Both the position numbers and the translations under genes were made by a program. The notes under the pieces were generated by a model. It worked only from the letters and a program-made list of their open reading frames with translations, did not search any database and was not told the origin of the DNA. Below are positions 55,099 to 64,000 of a stretch of DNA of 64,000 bases, piece after piece. The stretch's first letter is position 1, and each line of letters starts with the position of its first letter. The DNA is from Stagonosporopsis chrysanthemi (taxonomy: Eukaryota > Ascomycota > Dothideomycetes > Pleosporales > Didymellaceae): assembly GCA_022560025.1 (NCBI GenBank), contig JAFISE010000037.1, positions 158,857 to 222,856 of the forward strand, written 5' to 3'.

Positions 55099-57147
55099 TC
55101 AACACTTCATCTTGATTCCCCTTCTCTTCTCAGCCTCGCGCCACTCGAACATGAACTGCACGCCCGTGAAAAGTGCAAAGCATGCTGTGGCCAGGAACGC
55201 CCACCCAGACCAGGAGGACGTGATCCCCTTGATCAGCCCATCGAGGCCATCCAAGCCCAGCGCGAAGCCCACCAGATTAGCGACCATGAGCATGAGGACC
55301 TCACCCACGGCGCCAACGCCGCACAGCATACGGTACAAGTCCGGGTTATTCTTGTACTTGCGAGCAGGGAAGAGGTATCCTGCGATGATCTCCGGCAGTA
55401 CGAACAGCGTGACGAGCCAGCCCCACATGAGCAGGCGCAGCTGGATGTCGTGCCAGATGGCAATGAAGGAGAAGACGGCAAGGTAATTTGCAATACCTCT
55501 GACCTTGCCCCAGAAGCCTGGCAGCGCACTGCCACCGAGCGGGATGTAGAGGTAGCGCAGACTCCACTTGTTGAAGGAGCGGTGCCAGCCGCGCCAGAAC
55601 TGCATGACGGAGTAGTTGTCGCTCATGCAGCGCACCATGTTCTCGGGCGGGTCGATGCCGTCCAGCAGCGCCCAGAGTCGGAAGAAGCGCCAGGGAATTA
55701 GGAGCTTGAGCCAGATGTGCTTGAGGTTGAAGAAGCCGAGCATGCTGAGCTGGGCTGGGGTGTAGTTTGACCAGTCTGGCCTTGCGTGGAAGATGGCTAC
55801 CATATACATGTAGTGGATCATAATTTCCATTGTGAGTAATACGATGATAAAGCGGACTGCGTACATGGCGGTGCGCTTGGTGGTGATGCTGTGAGGTCTG
55901 TAGCGGGCTTGTGAGATGTAGTCGTTGAAAGTGACAATGGGGCCTGCGAGGTACAGTGGAGAGTACATGGTGTAAGCGAAATAGTTTCGGAAGGCGAAGT
56001 CGTGCGGCTTAGCAGGAATGGAGACGCGGTCGCGCTCTGAGAGGTTGGACGGGTCGAGTTGCTTCTTCTTGATGTTATTAGCTTGATCGAATACAAGTTG
56101 ACGCTGTACGCACCTCGAGAGGACTACTGGCGCGAGAGTTGAGGCTCCAATAGTAGTCAAGGTTGAAGCTGATCAGCCGGAGGACAGTGAAGTTGAAGAG
56201 AACATCCCAGCGTGGGATAAGTCCACCGTAGCTGTCGAGCGTGTGGCCAAAGTTCGTGGCTGGAGTGCCTTTTTCTGATAGCGTTGAAGGAAGAAAAAAG
56301 CCAAAGATGGCAGAGTAGTGGTAACCATGAAGGAGTTCGTTTGCGAACAATACAGCGAGGTTGAAGATCCATGTGGCGCCTGGGATATACGCCCTGGGCA
56401 GCTTGAAAGCGATCTGGTAGTTCAGGTAAAGAATGGCGAGAATCTTGAAGATGGAAAAGCCATGCAGCGCAGAAAGAAAAACTACTGCAAAGCCAACGTC
56501 GAAAGATATCCGTTGATTCAGACGAGCATCAGCAGCAGCTGCAGGCGTCAATCCCATGGTCAGACCCCCAGAAGAGGGACGAACTTGTGTATAAGTATCA
56601 GCCCTCCAGAAAGCATCGTACGCTCTTCGCAGCAGCGGATGAAGCGTGACCACGACGAACAGATAGGGTACGTTTTGTCGAAAGCCCGAGTATTGCGCGT
56701 CTGTGTTGTCCTGTACATGTCAGCACGTATTGACACGTGATGAGGAGTATACTCACGACTTTGCGGCCCGGTATCCAGCCATCGGACAGCAGATGGGAGA
56801 ATTCTGAGAAGTTTGGATGCGATTCTATTCCAGTGTCAATATGAGACAAGATGCAGTGTCTGAGCAGACTGACCTTTCGAACAGTCCCTCACCAGCTTAA
56901 ACATGAAGAAAACACTGAGTGAGATGGAGATGTAATAGAAGTAGAACTCATTGGTCCTCCATCGTGGTGCTGAAACATGGTCTGTCCCATTCCTGCTCTT
57001 GTCTTTCCCGTCTTGCACTGGGAGAGGATTCGCAGGGTCCACGTTTGCCTGTTCGAGAGCTTCCTTAGGGGGTGCGGTGGCCGGAACAACGAAACGCGTG
57101 TCCAGTGTATCCAGCGAATAAAGCTGACGGATGTATGAGAGCGCCAT
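55099..57147 (-). CDS. gup1: Gup1, MBOAT-family membrane O-acyltransferase
   Basis: Four exons: 57147-56874, 56824-56757, 56710-56114, 56067-55099; 635 aa; introns 49, 46 and 46 nt. Gup1 is an ER multi-spanning acyltransferase that remodels GPI-anchor lipids in yeast and was first linked to glycerol uptake. The N-terminus MALSYIRQLYSLDTLDTRFV, then LLSDGWIPGRKVDNTDAQYS and NVPYLFVVVTLHPLLRRAYD fit the family. The MBOAT core shows FAYTMYSPLYLAGPIVTFND, NMVRCMSDNYSVMQFWRGWH, IPLGGS and the catalytic-His segment FIAIWHDIQLRLLMWGW. About ten hydrophobic segments are visible. At the last acceptor (AAG AAG AAG) one Lys more or less is possible. Divergent from arp4, 280 bp apart. Confidence 0.92.
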
Positions 57148-57427
57148 GATGGTGTTCAATACTATCTCTTCATGTTCTACAGATCGAAATACACACTCTG
57201 CAGGGGAGGAGGCGTGCGGCGTTGATGTTGCGGGGAGAGCGGGAATGCGGTGGAGCTGTTCGCGACTTCCACGATCGTTCGCGACTGCGCGCAGCTTCCT
57301 CCACCTCCACACCACCCCCGTCAACTCGCTGCCACCAGTCTCGCATACCTCCGATCACGCGCCAATCGAACCCTTGAGCTACACAGTACTTCCTGAGAAG
57401 CTTTAGCGCGCGGGAGTTGTCGGCGCA

Positions 57428-58883
57428 ATGAACATTCCCAACTCGTCGACCGCGCCCACCGCGGGCGAGTACGCCGGAGGTAATTGAAGCCCGGTAGAGC
57501 TCCGTTGCACACTTTACTAACACACTATCTGTAGACGAGGTCTCCGCGATCGTGCTCGACCCCGGATACTCGACCACACGCGCCGGCTTCGCTGGCGAAG
57601 ACGTCCCCAAGAGCGTCTGCCCTTCGTTCTACGGCCAGAGCGACACCGACTCGTACCTGTTCGGCGAGAATGCAATCCACTCGCCCGTTGGCAACCTCGA
57701 CATCAAGAACTACTGGGGCGCGGATGGCATTGTGGAGGACTGGGACGCGGCGACAAAGCTATGGGAGTACGCCATCACAAGTCGGCTCACAGGCGCAAAA
57801 GCGGGCGACCCAACGAAGAACGGCCTCAACGATCCCCCAGCGAACGGCGACTCCATGGACGTGGAAATGGAGGGCGTGGAGAACAACGAGAAGCCCATGG
57901 AGGACAGCCCTCTGCTTGTTACAGAACCGGGCTGGAACAGCGCCAAAGCGCGCGAGAAGTACATTGAGATTGCCATGGAGGACTGGGGCGCGCCTGCGTT
58001 CTTCCTGCAAAAGACGGGCGTGCTGGCGGCCTTTGCCTCGGGAAAAGCATCCGGCATCATCATCGACGTGGGCGCATCGCACACCAGCGTCACGCCCGTG
58101 CTCGACGGCATGGTGCTGCGTAAGGGCGTGCAAAAGTCGCCGCTTGCAGGCAACTTTGTCTCGCAGCAGATCCGCCAGACGTTCAAGTCGTCGACGCCCG
58201 AGATCCCCCTCACACCGCACTACCTGGTCAAGAGCAAATCGCAAGTCGACGCCGGCGCGCCCGCAAACGCCACATACAAGACGTTCCCCGTGGCGCCCAG
58301 CGCCTCCTTCCGCGCCAACGAGGAAGAACGCGTCCTGACGGAATTCAAGGAATCCGTCGTCGAAGTGTGGCCAGGCCCGGGCCGCTTCACAAACGGCACC
58401 AACGAAGAGCTGGCCAAATCGGCGCCCGGCCGCCCCTTTGAGATGCCCGACGGCTGGAACAACGTGTTCGGCTCTGAGCGCTTCCGCGTCGCAGAGGGGC
58501 TGTTCGACGCCTCGGCCGCGCTGACGTCGGACTCCAACTCCAACCCGCGGCCCAAGGACGAGCACACGATCCCCCGCCTCGTGCAGGCGGCCGTGGCCCA
58601 CGTCGACGCCGACCAGCGCCCGCTGCTGCTCGCCAACATTGTCGTCACGGGCGGCTCGACGCTGCTGCACAAGTTCACCGACCGCCTGAACTTCGAAATC
58701 AACGCCATCTACCCGTCGACGCGCAACAAGCTCATTGCGCCCGGGTCCGTCGTCGAGAGGAAATACGCGGCGTGGATTGGAGGCAGCATTCTGGCTAGTC
58801 TGGGCAGCTTTCATCAGCTGTGGATTAGCCGGAAGGAGTATGAGGAGCATGGGGCGGGCATTGTGGAGAAGAGGTGTAGGTAG
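57428..58883 (+). CDS. arp4: Actin-related protein 4
   Basis: Two exons, 57428-57479 and 57535-58883, 466 aa; a 55-nt intron splits the Asp codon of YAGDEVSAIV. Arp4 is a nuclear actin-fold subunit shared by the NuA4 acetyltransferase and the INO80 and SWR1 remodelers. Signatures: [20 protein letters not shown] followed by [32 protein letters not shown] (phosphate-loop half), [37 protein letters not shown] and the actin-like end [20 protein letters not shown]. An acidic/Asn-rich insert ([20 protein letters not shown]) near residue 120 is usual for filamentous fungi. Confidence 0.95.
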
Positions 58884-58907
58884 GTAGGGAGGGAGGGAGG
58901 GAGGGAG
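58876..58907 (+). repeat. GGGA repeat in 3' region of arp4
   Basis: GTAGG then four to five GGGA units follow the arp4 stop directly. Four GGG runs with 1-nt loops could fold as a G-quadruplex in DNA or in the 3' UTR. The rest of the 309-bp gap to pup1 repeats GTCAGGATGGTGATT-like units (59030-59065). Confidence 0.6.
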
Positions 58908-59192
58908 ACGGTGGTTGAGACTGGCAGGGTGTGTTTCTTGAGAAGCTAGGGACGGCTTGTTCGATTAGAATGGAGAGATTTTCATGCACTGGTCATGGGT
59001 TGTGTCAGGGCGATGATTGTCTGTTGTGTCAGGATGGTGATTATATGCTGTCAGGATGGTGATTGTGTCATGTCATAGTCGTGTCGTATTGCCTCGTCTA
59101 TCCGGCGTGTTATAGTACATGTCTTAGTGTGCATGCTCACAAGGCCGATTGTTTCTCGCTCCCACACATGGTCCCCCTCGACGCCTTCGCCT

Positions 59193-60121
59193 CTATGTGT
59201 CGACATCCATTGTCTCGGCGGTGGCGGTGACGTCTGCGTCGTTGAGCTCCGAGACTGTGACGTACTTGCTAATCTCCTCCTTTGTGATGATCTTCTCGTT
59301 GAGGACGGCGGTGGTGCCCCTGGGGAAGCGGTAGTTGCGCTGCTTGGGCTGCCTTGTGTTGGGGGTGATGTAGTTGCGCATAAGGGTCGTCTTGTCGGCG
59401 GTGATGACGGCGACGTCGACGTTGCTGCCGGAGCCCAGGTCGTTCCAGATGCCGGCCTCGATGGCGTTGGCGCACAGCTTGACGGCGTCGTCGCGCGACA
59501 GGTTCGGCTTCCACTGCGTCTCGAAGACGGACATGGCGGCCAGCGAGCCGGAGCCCATGGTGACGTAGGGCAGCTTGTCGGTGGAGCCGTGGGCGTGGAC
59601 GGTGAAGAGGTGGGCGCCGGTGGGGTCGACGCCGGCGACGACCAGGTAGGCGCCAATGTGGCCCTGGTAGCGGAACAGGTGCTGCTTCAGCAGGGTCATG
59701 GCGGTGACGACGCGCGACTTGCGGCCGGTGCTGAGGGCGTGCAGCTCGAGGTTGGACGAGATGATGGCCGTGGTGAACTCGGTGTCGGCGGCTGTGCCGG
59801 CGCCGGCGCACCAGATGTGGGGGGCGATGTAGTGCAGCTTCTCGCAGTTCTGGGGGGGGGGGGAGGTCAGTATGGTGGGCGGGGCGAGCTCGCATGGGAC
59901 TGGAGCGAGCTGGAGCAAGCTAAAGCTCGCTGGAGCTCGGAGCTCACCTTGTCGGCGACAATGGGCCCGCTGGTTGCGCGTGTATCGGCGGCAATGACGA
60001 CGCCGCCGTCGAACAGCGCGCCTACGATGGTGGTTCCTGTGCTGGTCGCCTTGGGCAGCGGCACGCCCTGGGCGTGGAGGGCGGCATTGCGGTTGTGGTT
60101 GGAGAAGTCGAAGCCGGGCAT
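59193..60121 (-). CDS. pup1: 20S proteasome subunit beta2
   Basis: Two exons, 60121-59948 and 59849-59193, 276 aa; intron of 98 nt. Catalytic beta2 subunit with trypsin-like activity. The propeptide ends at Gly29, and the active N-terminal Thr30 lies in [20 protein letters not shown] followed by [20 protein letters not shown]. Conserved parts include [56 protein letters not shown] and [12 protein letters not shown]. The C-terminal extension ([20 protein letters not shown]) is the arm that wraps the neighbouring beta3. The intron acceptor is preceded by 12 consecutive C on the coding strand, an unusual all-C polypyrimidine tract. Confidence 0.97.
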
Positions 60122-60890
60122 GGTGGCGGGGCGCGGGGCGGGCTGCAGCGCTGGCGGCGGGCGTGCTGGTGGTGGTGGTGGTGGTGGCGGCGGTGGTGGT
60201 GGTGGTATTGGGCGGCGAGGGCAGCAGGCGGGCGGGCGGTGATGGTCGTGGTCGTGGTGGTCGTGGTCTGGCGACCGGGGCAGGCAGCTGCAGGCGACGG
60301 CGAGCAGCGCGGCGGGCGGGCGGCTTGGCAGCGAGCTCTGGGGCAGATCCATGCGCGCGTAGGCTTCGCTCCCGGCCAGCATCGCAGCTGTGCAGCGCAG
60401 CAAGCCTGACGCAGTCTTTGTTTTGGTGCCTTTCTCCAGCGGCAGACGTCGCTCGGCCTCCGCCCTGGCTCCACCGACGCGGTTTGTCGTGCCTGGTCCT
60501 GCCACGCTCGCTCAGATCGAGAGAGCGCGCGCCGAAGCCAAAGCGCGCGAAGAGCGCGAGCTGAGTGAAAGACTCGCCGCCCTCGCGCAGTCCCAGGACG
60601 CAGAGCCACGCAGCTCCCCAACGCCCTCGCGCCTGACCCCAAGCCAGCCGTTCCGCACCTCCTTCCCCGCCGACTCGCCCACCGCGACCGCGCCGAAGAA
60701 GCTCGACCTGGTCCGCCCCAGTCCCCAGACCCAGCACACCACGCCCGCTCGCTCGCATTCCGCCCGCGCGTCGCCCGTCTTTGCCCGCGCCAGCTCGCAT
60801 GAGCCCTCGCCCAGCCTGCTCCGCAAACAGACCTCGCGCGAGATTCGTCCCGACAACCACCAGCGCCCCGACAATCACCGCCGCCCCAGC
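60122..60890. promoter_or_regulatory. Divergent promoter of pup1 and nup159, with TGG repeats
   Basis: 769 bp between start codons. About 60164-60220 is a TGG/CGG trinucleotide repeat just upstream of pup1, partly repeated as GGTCGTGGT at 60244-60270. The frame of nup159 is open for 500 bases upstream of its ATG, but without an in-frame ATG, so it is treated as leader. A proteasome-associated control element (GGTGGCAAA) was looked for and not found. Confidence 0.5.
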
Positions 60891-63800
60891 ATGAGCTTCG
60901 GCTTCAGCCAGAGCGCCTTCAGCCAGAGCGGCTCTGGGCCTGCCCCCGCCGCCCCCGCCGTCAATGCGGGCGCCGACGTCCCCGCCGTGCTCACAGAGGT
61001 ATGCGCAAAGACGCTGGCGCTGCCGTCGAGCCTCTGCTAACCAGCCGCAGGACTTCTCCTTCAAGGCGCTCAGCCAGGGCGCCGAGGGCCCCAAGAAGCT
61101 CAAGATCCTGCCCACGCCATGGCCCACCGACGACGTGCCGCCTGCGAGCGTGACCCTCCTCTCGGTCGCATCCAAGACGGGCCTGCTCGCCGCTGCCGGC
61201 CCCGACTCCCTCGTCCTCGCCTCCACAGAAAAGGTCAGGAAGGCCTTTCAAGACAAAGCCGGAGAATGGGACGTCATCTCAGACTTTGCGCCTGACGCGA
61301 CAATGCCCGTCCCCAAGCTGCGCCATGTTGCCTTCTCCGCCGAGGGCGACCTCCTCGTCATATCCGCCGAGGAGGGGGGAGGTCTGGCCGTCTTCGATCC
61401 CACCCAGATCATGCAGCAAAACTTCAAGCCCGGCAAAGAGATCGCAACAGACCAGCAGCCCGTGCGCGCGCTGCTGCCCAATCCCACGCCCGAGATGGAG
61501 CACATCTTCGCCGCCATCCTGGACAACGGCAAGCTGTCTCTGATCGACGTCACCAAGGGAAATGCGCACACGATCCGCGACGAGGGCGTCGTATGCGCAT
61601 CGTGGAGCACAAAGGGCAAAGCGCTGGCTGTCGGTCTCAAGGACGGCACTGGAGTCTTGTATCTGAACGATGGAACACAAAAGGCCGTCATCCCACGTCC
61701 CCCCAAGCTCCACGAGGGATTCACTTGTAGGTTGCAACACCAGGACTGGATTGCTGAACTGGCTAACAACCGCAGACTCCGGCCTTGTTTGGCTAGCCAA
61801 TGATGAGTTCTTCATCACACACTTCCCCAAGAAGGCTGCAATCGACTCGAATGAGCCCGAGGAGGGCAGATACCACTATGTCAGAAGCAACAAGGGCTGG
61901 ACCTCGTTCGCCTTCCATGCGACACCCGAGGACCCCATCCTCCCTGCCTGGGACGTGCCGACGCGAGAGTTTCCCCCACGATTGTCGGCAACCCGTCTCC
62001 GCCACTGGGAGCCCGATCTCGAAGACTTGCTCATTCTCACCAACTCGCATTCGGACACCATCATCGCCGTCACATCTGCAAGCAAGGAACTGGCAAAAGG
62101 AGGCCCGGTCAATGAGTACACCATTACCGACCTCAACGAGGGGCAGGGCGCTCAAGTCCCGCGTAGAGTCTTTGGCGAAGAGGGTGACAGTGCGTTGATA
62201 GGCGAGGCCGTAGATCTGTCTGTCACCGAGAAGATCCTGCGCCCCATTTCTTCCAATGAGGAAATCACCGAAGCGCCCCACCCTCTCCCGGTGTACATGT
62301 TCCTCACCCATCAAGGTATTCTGTCGGCATACTGGGTAGTCTGGAACCGTTCCATTCTAGAAGGGAAACGCTACCCTGGCCTCGTTGCGCCGCACAGTGG
62401 CTCTGCGCCATCCGATACACCGGCTGCTCAAAAGACAATGTCACTTTCCAAGATCATCCCCACACCGGGAAGCACCGGCGGTCTGTTTGACAAGCCTACA
62501 CCTGCGGCCTCCAAAGCTCCCTCCACGCCCTCAGCGCCCAAGTTTGGTGCCTCGCCATTTGCATCCGCCGCCCAGGCCGCTCCTGGAAAATCAGTCTTTG
62601 GATCGACGACTCCTTTTGGCCAGCCCTCGCAGCCGCCCAGCAGCACACCCTTTGGACAGCCTGCCAAGCCTACTTTCGGCGGCCCATCTGCAATGGGATC
62701 TGCGAGTCCGTTCAGCCAGCCTGCTGGTTCCACAACGCCCGCTTTTGGACAAACATCGAAACCCTCCTTGGGTGCTACTACGGGCTCTGCAAAACCAGCT
62801 TTCGGACAGACCTCCAACATAGCGTTTGGTGCCTCTTCAACCCCAGCCTTTGGCGCAGGTGGAGGCCTTGGAAAGGCGTCGCCATGGGGAACCCCAGCAC
62901 CACAATCCTCTGCGCCGGCAAACAACCCATTCGCTTCTAAGAGCGGCTCCTCTCCCTTTGCGAATATCGGACAAACAGCCTCTGGTGGTGGCGCAGGCTT
63001 CTCGAGTTTCGCAAACGCCAACGGACAGTCTGGGTTCGGAGGTATTGGCCAGAAGAAGTCAGCCTTTGGCGGGGCATCGAGTGCTACTTCCACCCCTGGC
63101 CTGAAGGCTGAGCCGAGCTTTGGGTCGACTGTCACGGTGGGCTCAAATAATGGCTCCACGCTGGGTTCATTCGGCCAACCACAAGGCTCCATCTTTGGCC
63201 AGAAGACAACGAATCCCTCCTTCGCGACCAACTCGTCATTCGCCTCGACCGACAGCGGTGCCGATACACAACAGCGCAAACGTGACGAGGCCACGCCCAC
63301 ACCCCAACCAGCTTCAGGCCTCAACGGTCTGGCAGGAGGCTTCAAGCTCGGCACTACCTTCAAGGCAGATGGCTCGGCCAAGGATGATGATCCTGCAAAG
63401 CCTGCTGCTCCTGCCACCGGCGGCTTCTTCGGCAGCGACTTCTCCTCCATGGTTCCCAAGGCTGGCCTGCCAGCCCCCAAGACCCCGGCGGACAACGGGT
63501 CGACGACACCGCAGTCACCACCAAAGAAGACATCATACTTCCCTGGCACTACGCCGATGGCACCACCGCCGACAAAGCAGGCGCCCGTGGACGATGCGCC
63601 GCTGCCACCAGACTTTACACAGACGGCGAAGAAGTCCGCGCCTGTTGATGATGCACCTTTACCTCCGGATTTCACCGCATCAAAACCCAAATCCCAACCC
63701 GTGGACGATCCTCTGCCACCGGACTTTCTCCCCAAGAAACCGTCCAAATCTGCAGAGGACGATTTGCCTCCGCTTGCTGGCAGCCCCGGTGTCAAGGTTG

Positions 63801-64000
63801 AGGTGCCCAGCTCTTCGCCTGAAGCGACGCCTCTGGATGACGATGAGGAAGAGGAGTTCTCCGACGAGGAGGAAGACGAGGAGAATGAAGATGAAGATGA
63901 AGAGGAGGAGGAGGAGGAGGAGGAGGAGGAGGAGGAGGAGGAGGAGGAGGAGGAGGAGGAGGAGGAGGAGGAGGAGGAGGAGGAGGAGGAGGAGGAGGAG
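60891..64000 (+). CDS. nup159: FG-nucleoporin Nup159 (Nup214 homologue), 3' partial
   Basis: Exons 60891-60998, 61051-61726 and 61776 to the window end, with introns of 52 and 49 nt. Over 1000 residues are present. Nup159 is on the cytoplasmic face of the pore and anchors the helicase Dbp5 for mRNA export. The N-terminal 400 residues form a beta-propeller ([60 protein letters not shown]). Then come FG repeats of the types TPFGQP, PAFGQ, SVFGS and SPFAS over about residues 490-740, followed by repeated [11 protein letters not shown] units near 890-960. The last visible part is an acidic run ending in at least 35 GAG codons that reaches the window edge, so the coiled-coil C-terminus is missing. 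First ATG of the frame taken as start. Confidence 0.9.
63880..64000 (+). repeat. GAG trinucleotide repeat coding for poly-Glu
   Basis: From about 63900 to the window end the sequence is pure GAG, preceded by mixed GAA/GAT/GAG codons. It is in frame with nup159 and encodes Glu. Its true length is unknown since the window ends inside it. Confidence 0.95.

Noticed and set aside
57759..58850. 363-aa frame antisense to arp4
   Set aside because: Shadow of a GC-rich coding exon; the arp4 frame carries all actin-family motifs.
59193..61226. 677-aa minus-strand frame from pup1 into nup159
   Set aside because: It reads through the pup1 intron and takes exon 1 in the wrong frame; spliced pup1 explains the conserved part.
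62428..63795. 455-aa frame antisense to nup159
   Set aside because: Mirror of FG-repeat codon bias; no start context, no family, and the plus strand is clearly coding.

Overview
The window is nuclear DNA of a filamentous ascomycete (Pezizomycotina; a Dothideomycete is my best guess from protein character, not proven). The evidence is short spliceosomal introns (44-127 nt, mostly 45-55) with GT..AG ends and CTAAC-like branch sites, single-copy fungal housekeeping genes, and fungus-specific families (GUP1, Bsd2/Ndfip, a short heme-thiolate peroxygenase, a NACHT-ankyrin STAND protein). I rebuilt 23 protein genes by joining exons so that reading frame and family motifs agree. Most open reading frames in the window show only part of a gene.

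Layout. 1-5.8 kb: 3' part of an ASPM-like calponin-homology/IQ protein (+), a microsatellite-rich gap, Bsd2 (-) divergent from a Cbp6/UQCC2-like complex III assembly factor (+). 6.6-15 kb: a Nup37-like nucleoporin (-) divergent from APC1 (+). 15.2-20 kb: UTP22 (-) divergent from protein-L-isoaspartate methyltransferase (+). 20.8-24 kb: EXO1 (-) divergent from TMA16 (+). 24.8-27 kb: a short peroxygenase (+) and a secreted CBM4/9-like protein (-). 27-35 kb: gene-poor, holding one F-box protein (+) and LST7/folliculin (+). 35.5-43.7 kb: a small hydrophilic protein (+) with an overlapping ORF, TSR4 (+), RINT1/Tip20 (-) divergent from NOP9 (+). 44-50.4 kb: a group II PLP decarboxylase (+), a gene-free stretch with simple repeats and an assembly gap inside poly-C, and a DHA1-type MFS transporter (+). 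51.3-54.8 kb: a NACHT-ankyrin-ZZ STAND receptor (-). 55-64 kb: GUP1 (-) divergent from ARP4 (+), proteasome subunit beta2 PUP1 (-) divergent from NUP159 (+), which runs off the window end in an acidic GAG-repeat tract.

The genes do not form one pathway. Themes are ribosome biogenesis (UTP22, NOP9, TSR4, TMA16), nuclear pore (Nup37-like, NUP159), cell cycle and proteolysis (APC1, PUP1, F-box), trafficking (Bsd2, RINT1, LST7, GUP1) and chromatin/DNA repair (ARP4, EXO1). The accessory or defence-like content is the peroxygenase, the CBM protein, the MFS transporter and above all the STAND receptor. No CRISPR array, tRNA, rRNA or intact transposon was recognised.
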